Shown: piece by piece, positions 58,233 to 64,000 of the stretch | How positions within the stretch are numbered: position 1 is the first letter of the stretch | How the letters are laid out: each line of letters begins with the position of its first letter | Origin: Eublepharis macularius | Lineage: Eukaryota; Chordata; Lepidosauria; Squamata; Eublepharidae | NCBI RefSeq assembly: GCF_028583425.1 | Contig: NC_072795.1 | Coordinates: 67,284,001-67,348,000 of the forward strand | Length of the DNA: 64,000 nt | Reading direction: 5' to 3' | Notes under the pieces: generated by a model | Seen by the model: only the letters and a program-made list of their open reading frames with translations | What the model was told of the DNA's origin: nothing | The model's database searches: none | Made by a program: the position numbers and the translations under genes

Positions 58233-61103
58233 TGCACACCAAAAAGACCCTTGTCACAAAATGAGAAACAGCTGGAAAAAGCACTCAGACATTTGGTCCA
58301 AAAACTGGACAAGAATGGCGTTCTTTGTTCTTCCCTGATCTGAGGAGATTGTTGCAAATGGTAGGTGCAACCAAGGTTAGAAGATCTTGTGGAAGATAAA
58401 TGTACCTCCCTAAATGAAGCCACCTTTAAAAGAAGATGCTGAGCCAACCGAAGATGGTCAGTTGATTTATTACAACGTATTGTTGTCCTTGGTAATATTC
58501 GCTCCTAATTTAAAACTCTAGGCTGCAACTCCCGAAAGCTCTTGAGCTCATCTCTTTGCAGGCTTCTGTCTTCAAATCGGTTGTAGCATCTCATAGTTGC
58601 CAGGTAATTGCCATTTCCCCTGGCTAGGATATTTGTAATTGGTATGAAACATCCAGATGTCAAAAGAACGGAGGGCTCTATTACAACACAGTTCCTCAAG
58701 CACCAAAATTATTTGGAGGCAGTCTAACAAGTGCAACATGGGCCATTCTGCATCACAGCAAAGACCCTGCACTCCAGGGCTTGGGAATTCTGCTAACCAT
58801 AGCTCCAAATGGTACATTCATGTTAGCCCTTTGCTGTTGGTCCTGCCCTGATTCCTATGGGTTGTGTCTTCATTGTTGCAAGGAATGTCAGTGATGAATC
58901 AGCATTAAATTTGCTATAGTAATCAATACAAGACCCAGCATGAGTTCCAAGTACTGCATGGCACCAGCATTAAAGGCTCAGTGGACATGATTCAGAAGTT
59001 ACTGACTACTATCCTGCAGGGCAGGAACAGCTGATCTGAGTGATCTTATCTACTGCTCCCTCCCCTTTCACTTCTTCACTGCAATGGAATATGCAAAAGC
59101 AATTTTCAGCATGAAAAGAGGAAAGGGAGAAATTTCTTCAAAGAGGAAGTTAATTGTGTATTGCAAGTGATTGCAGCATGTGGACAAAAGACAGCAAAAT
59201 AGTTTGTGCAGGGGAGACTTGGATGTAATCACTCCTGGGGAGGAAAGGTTAGTGCGCAGGCACAGAAGGTATTACGCAAGCTTAGGCTGGTGTTATGCCA
59301 AACCGCATCAATTATAGATCTTCGGCTAAAGATGATGAATTCCACAATTGTGAAATGTGGAATTTCCCAAAGGGAATTGAATCATGTTGAAGAGGGAGGC
59401 AAGGAAGAACAGGATGTGGGGAGAAAAATCATCTACAACTTTTACAGGTCCTAGATCCTGGCAATCATTTTCGATAGAAATCACAATCCAGTGTCCAAAG
59501 TTTGTTAACATTTCTTTGATGTGGATTTATCTTTACTTTTAACAATACCTAGCCTTTCCCCCAGCAAGTAGTTCCATCAGAGAATAAACAGGACAGTGTC
59601 CTTTTTTATTAGCAGATGGGGATTCTGAAGGCATTCTTATGCTTTAGAAGAGTCAGGTAGATGCACCACCTCAAGTGCTCTTTTGAATTACTTAGAATGA
59701 GCAGGCACCCATGCAGGTAGATGTCGGATGAAGTCCTCCTGTCCTGATCCCTTGTGACACAGAAGTACTGTAAGAGAAATTTTGCCACTTTAGAGTGCAA
59801 GGTTGATTGTACCTGTCATGAGTTCCTGCAGTGCACACCATGCAATCAACCTACACTCGGAGAGACCATCATACTTCTCTAACTCCAGTTTTCTCTACTT
59901 GCCCCAGCCCTTTTGACCCCAGAGATACACATCGAGATAATTCGTTTTCCACCACCTAGAGACAGGTCTTTAAGACAGGTTCCTACTGGTCACCTCTTAA
60001 ATGTAAGTCTGTGTCTATAAACCATGATCTCTACCTCCCTTTAAACCATTTGTAGGGCAGATGGACTTTAAAAGAAGCTAGTTTGTAGGAAAATCATCCA
60101 GAAACTCTCTCTTACTGAAAGTACCAAATATAGACAGGTTTTCAATCTAGGCACATATAAATAAGTACATAGGAAAATATATAAAGACAAAGTACAGAAC
60201 ATAGAAAACAAAAAAATATATGGTTTCTAGATATCTAAATGCATCATCTACTGAAATCTTTCTGCCTAATAGATGGATCACAGTAGGATCTGGGCATGGC
60301 AAATTATGACAAAGGCTTCCTTCCTTATTTCTAGCAGTTTTCATGGGCAAAGAGATCCTTTCTTTAACTAGCTAAAAAATGGGGTTCCAAATCAAAACTC
60401 CTGCCAAAGGGGGCTCTGATCAATAATCATTTTCTTTGGGTTCCTAAGCATGGCCCCCATGTGATGCAGTGTGTAAAGCATAATGTGGGATGCAAAGAAG
60501 AAATTAGGTGGCCGTCAGAATGGTAAAATTTTCTATTGATTCCCCCACTTGGTTGACAAGGTACTTTGATGGAAGGCCTAGCTGTGTGACCGCTGTATGC
60601 TGGTTTTTTTCTCCTCCCCACAAAACTGGGGATGCTGCCTGTCCATGGGTGGGTGGAGTTTGTGCTTTATTGCAAATGCAAAACAAGAAGGTTTTGTTTT
60701 CCAGATAAAGTACAGATATCCATCCATACTTGGCATATCTATAACATTGCCTGTCAAAAATGCACCCTAGCTGCTTTTAGACCTTTTAGAGCTTGCAGAA
60801 TGCCTTCATTAAAACTCTGGGGTGAAAATAACCACATATATACTTGTAATTAGGTTAATTAATGTAAGGAAAAGGGAGAGTGAGAAGAGACATCATATGC
60901 ATATTATGCAGCAAATTACAGTAATAAGAACGAGAGAAAAATTGAACTGGTAACCCTATGCACATTTACCTGGGAATGAGTTCCATTGAATCAAAAGTAC
61001 TTCTAAATAAACAGACATGGACTAAGTTGCTCAGGAGAAAACGAGAATAGGAAAAATGCAAAATAACTAAGGTCTATAAATAAATATATTTAGTTTAGTT
61101 TAG
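58233..61103. other. Mostly unrecognised
   Basis: AT-rich DNA. 60950-61015 (ACCCTATGCACATTTACCTG, GGAATGAGTTCCATTGAATC) is a short interspersed relic. No exon-like frame recognised. Confidence 0.45.
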
Positions 61104-61245
61104 GTGCGTAGTCATATTGGTCTGCAATAGAACAGCAGAATTTGAGTCCAGTGGCACCTTAGAAGGAGAGCGCTCTGACTCTCGAAAGCTTACTCTGAAA
61201 ATCTTGTTGGTCTCTAAGGAGCTATTGGACTCAAATCCTGCTATG
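61104..61245. repeat. Hammerhead-type repeat in inverted arrangement, decayed
   Basis: AGCAGAATTTGAGTCCAGTG to 61161 (28 bp from 61134) is the imperfect reverse complement of 61215-61242. Between them lie GACTCTCGAAAGCTTACTCT and GAAAATCTTGTTGGTCTCTA. The CTGANGA half is lost. Confidence 0.65.
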
Positions 61246-61877
61246 ATAAATTAATCAGCAATACAAAATGGAAGCTTGTTACTACCAAAATATTTTGAAA
61301 GGGCCCAAGGACTATGCAGTTCCAATAAAGAGTGGTGCACACCTAAGTCTAGTGATTTGGAGGTGGTTTAAGCATTTTAACTGAGTATTGGATTGAGGCC
61401 TTTGCTCATATAGAGTGATGTTTGCTTTTTCCAAATTCTGCTCAACAGTGTCTTAGATAGAAAGGAAATATATTTTAATAAATGTCAGTGTTCATATCCT
61501 CAGTATACCCACACCTACCTGGTTTCGTATGCACATCATGAGTCCCCAGAAGTAACCAAATTATCAAAGCTAGAATGCTGGTGTTTAAAAATACCTATTT
61601 TGACCTCTAGGGCACATATTCAGTACCTTGCTATACAATAGGTCAGGGTTTTATCCCAAGATTAAAATCTATGTAGACTTCTGCAAGGCTGAAAATTTAC
61701 CTGTAGTTTTTGAAACACAGGGTTGGAAATTCTCTCTATGTACACTTAGCCTGAGGTAGAAAGGCTGAATGAATGACCTGTCTGAAACTGTTTGTGAATT
61801 GAATACTAAATATGAACAAGCTTATTTGGCTGTTCTAAGGATCATCCTAGTAAAAATCAAGCTGGGGTGGCTTTTAT
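61246..61877. other. No recognised feature
   Basis: AT-rich DNA. Confidence 0.4.
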
Positions 61878-62590
61878 ATGGCTTTTTCTGGGCAATATCT
61901 CAATGGATCCAATGAAAAAGAATGTGCTGTAGATACAAGACAGAGCAAAGGCCAATTTGGGAATAGGTGTATATTCTTTTCTGGACAAGGTTGCACTTGT
62001 CCAAAGGATCATGTTCACAATTTTGGGGTCCTTCTGGATGTATCACTGCTACTTGATAAACAGTTAGTAGAGGTGGCTAGAAGTTCTTTTCACTAGATTG
62101 TGCTGGTTCACCAGCTACAGCTGTTCACAGATAGAGCAATCCTGGTCAATCATACATGCCTTGGTAATGTCCAGATGAGAGAATTTTAACATGCTATACT
62201 TGAAGCTGCTTTGGAAGAATAATCAGTTGATGGAAAATGTACTAGCAAGGGTTCTAACTGGGACTCACCATCACAAACATATACAATCAGTGTTGCATCT
62301 ATTAAACTTTTTTTTCTGGGCTCAATATTGAAGTACTGGCATGACTTTTAAAATCCTGAATATCTTGGGGATAAAGAGCCTGAAAGATCATTTCCACCCA
62401 TATGAATCTGCCTAGGATTTAAAGTCTGTTGGGGTAGCTTGGCCAGCATTGCGAGCTCATGTTGTCTGAAATAAGAGTGGCGGGAACACAAGACAATTCC
62501 TTTGCGGCTGTTATACCAAATTATACAATGCCCTAGCAACTGAAGTTCATTTCTCCTCTCCCCTCCCACCAACCCTGCCTTCTAGGAAAA
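61878..62590 (+). mobile_element. L2-clade LINE C-terminal region, decayed
   Basis: In changing frames it reads FGVLLDVSLLLDKQLVEVAR SSF, QLQLFTDRAILVNH, ENVLARVLTGTHHHKHIQSV and TFKILNILGIKSLKDHFHPY, then KLYNALATEVHFS. These correspond to L2's LGVLLD, QLVQNAARLLTG, FKVLxLTYKAL and LWNALPxEVR blocks. The AT-rich DNA up to about 62815 may be its 3' UTR. Confidence 0.72.
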
Positions 62591-64000
62591 TATGGACACT
62601 TCTCTGTTTTAGGACAACTCTGATGTGGAAAGATTGTTTTTACACTTCTTTATATTGCTGCTGATTTCATTTTTATGACTTCATTTCTCTGGTTGTTGCT
62701 GTTGTTATTAATGCTTATTTATTTTGTGTTGTTTATTTACCCTGTGTAATGTTTTCATCATTTTATCTGCTGAGGTTTCTTTATTGCTTGATGATATTAT
62801 TTATGACTTAGTAAAATAACATTTTTCTAAGTCCACTGAAGTCAAGAAACTTTGCATGTTTTTTGAAAAGCAAAAAGATAGATTTATAATCTAAGAAAAC
62901 AAAACAAAAAATGGATTGTGAAGTATCCACTTCATTATACAACACTTAGCACAGTTAGTAATCCATTGCTTCATGTGACAGTACTAAACTGGAGAGGTAT
63001 GAACTTTCCTTCTATGTCTTTTTAAAAAAAAATTGTGTTATTTATAGTCTGCCTTTCTCACTGCAATTTAAGGTGGATTATACAATGTAAATCATTATGA
63101 TCAACAGCTCGGTCAAAGTATCTCACAACGTTCAACTTGCCATCATTGTTTTTCCTTTATGATCCAAGCCTTTAACAAAATGTGTGGGTGATTTGGCACA
63201 TGCCACAGGCTCCATGCAAATTTCTTCTAATTACATTTTGAGGGAAGGCATGAATGCCATCCTGGACTTTACAAAATCCCTGCTGCTTTATAATCCCATG
63301 GGTTGTCTCAACCATGGGTGTAGACTTTCCAATTTCCTGGGGGTGGGGGGTGGGGCTAGGCCAGATGGGTTGCTGTGCTAGGTCCTTAAAAGAACTGGGG
63401 CCCGGTGACATCATAGGGACGTGCCTCTACTATCTATGGAGGTGGGATCATAGGGGATTTAGGGAGGAGCTCCCTACAAAATTAGGGGGACCCAGGCACC
63501 CCCTCTAACAACACCCCTTGGCTGGGTCAAACCTAGGAAAAGGTGGGAGTTGCTCAGTGGTTATAGTGGTATCTCAGCAATCTCCTGCCATGACCTGTTT
63601 TTGAAATTCACTTTTAGGATAGTCACTTTAAATTCTACAAATATACATACCTTGTGTATAGGACAAACTAATGGTCACAGATTTGATACTAAGAAAGGCA
63701 ATATAGAAAAGCCTGTAAGGGAACATTTTAAAAGTTTTTCTGGACATTCATTTACAGGAGTCTTGTTTGTGCCTTATGCATAAGGGTAACTTAGTACTGA
63801 AATTTACTAAATTATGACATCACAGATGCCTTCATTTGGTAAATGCATGAAGTCTCTGAGCCAGGGCAGAATACAAAACAGTTCCTGTGCATTCAATTTC
63901 TAAGCAATGTATAGAGTTCAGACAAGTGGCAATCTTCTTCTGACTTCAAACTCATATCCTATAAGTGAGTAGAAGCAAATATTGAGACAATTCAGAACAG
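62591..64000. other. Mostly unrecognised; L2-type tail and GC-rich relic
   Basis: 63030-63115 on plus (ATTTATAGTCTGCCTTTCTC, ACTGCAATTTAAGGTGGATT) is the reverse of an L2-like 3' end, as at 14400. 63310-63510 is a GC-rich unclassified stretch. No exon recognised to the window end. Confidence 0.45.

Noticed and set aside
1-64000. CRISPR arrays, bacterial-type operons, riboswitches or integrated prokaryotic genes
   Set aside because: No regularly spaced repeats, ribosome binding sites or dense coding were seen; the window is vertebrate in character.

Overview
The window is 64 kb of repeat-laden vertebrate nuclear DNA, almost certainly from a squamate reptile and quite possibly a gecko. The evidence is the mix of repeats: Sauria-type tRNA SINEs, a 5S rRNA-headed SINE with a Bov-B-like tail, Bov-B, L2 and CR1 LINEs, a DIRS-like element, Helitron remains, and many short hAT-like elements ending in TAGGGTTGCCA-type termini. 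No complete host gene is visible. There are no bacterial-style operons, no rRNA or tRNA genes and no CRISPR array. One stretch on the minus strand (19121-19412) looks like an internal host exon, so part of the window may be intronic.

Layout. 1-1810: right part of a DIRS-like element carrying a palindromic Penelope-like insertion. 2.2-4.7 kb: a 5S-headed SINE, an inverted-repeat element around a hammerhead-like motif, and a GC-rich hAT-like element. 4.7-14.4 kb: mostly unrecognised DNA with one CR1 tail. 14.4-17.4 kb: L2 pieces on the minus strand. 19.1-19.4 kb: the candidate exon. 20.6-29.2 kb: CR1, hAT-like and nested SINE copies. 30.6-34.0 kb: an L2 split by a GC-rich hAT-like element, then a Helitron with a recognisable 5' terminus and helicase remains, cut off by a minus-strand CR1. 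35.7-36.5 kb: a long inverted repeat. 39.5-40.1 kb: an L1-like tail with a 15-bp target duplication. 43.6-47.3 kb: a full Sauria SINE and a stack of nested L2/L1-like insertions. 48.7-49.8 kb: a 1.1-kb DNA element holding a hammerhead-bearing insertion. 54.2-58.2 kb: hAT-like copies and a long decayed Bov-B LINE with a short palindromic element inside. 61.1-63.1 kb: another hammerhead-repeat relic and L2.

The most interesting signal is a set of small self-cleaving-ribozyme-like motifs. Two repeat types in the window carry the hammerhead core (CUGANGA, stem II, GAAA). In both, the helix III segment is a self-complementary 4-mer (ACGU in one, AGCU in the other) that cannot form a hairpin by itself but could pair between two molecules. 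Penelope-like retroelements are known to carry hammerheads with such minimal helix III. Placing the second type in the same group is my inference.
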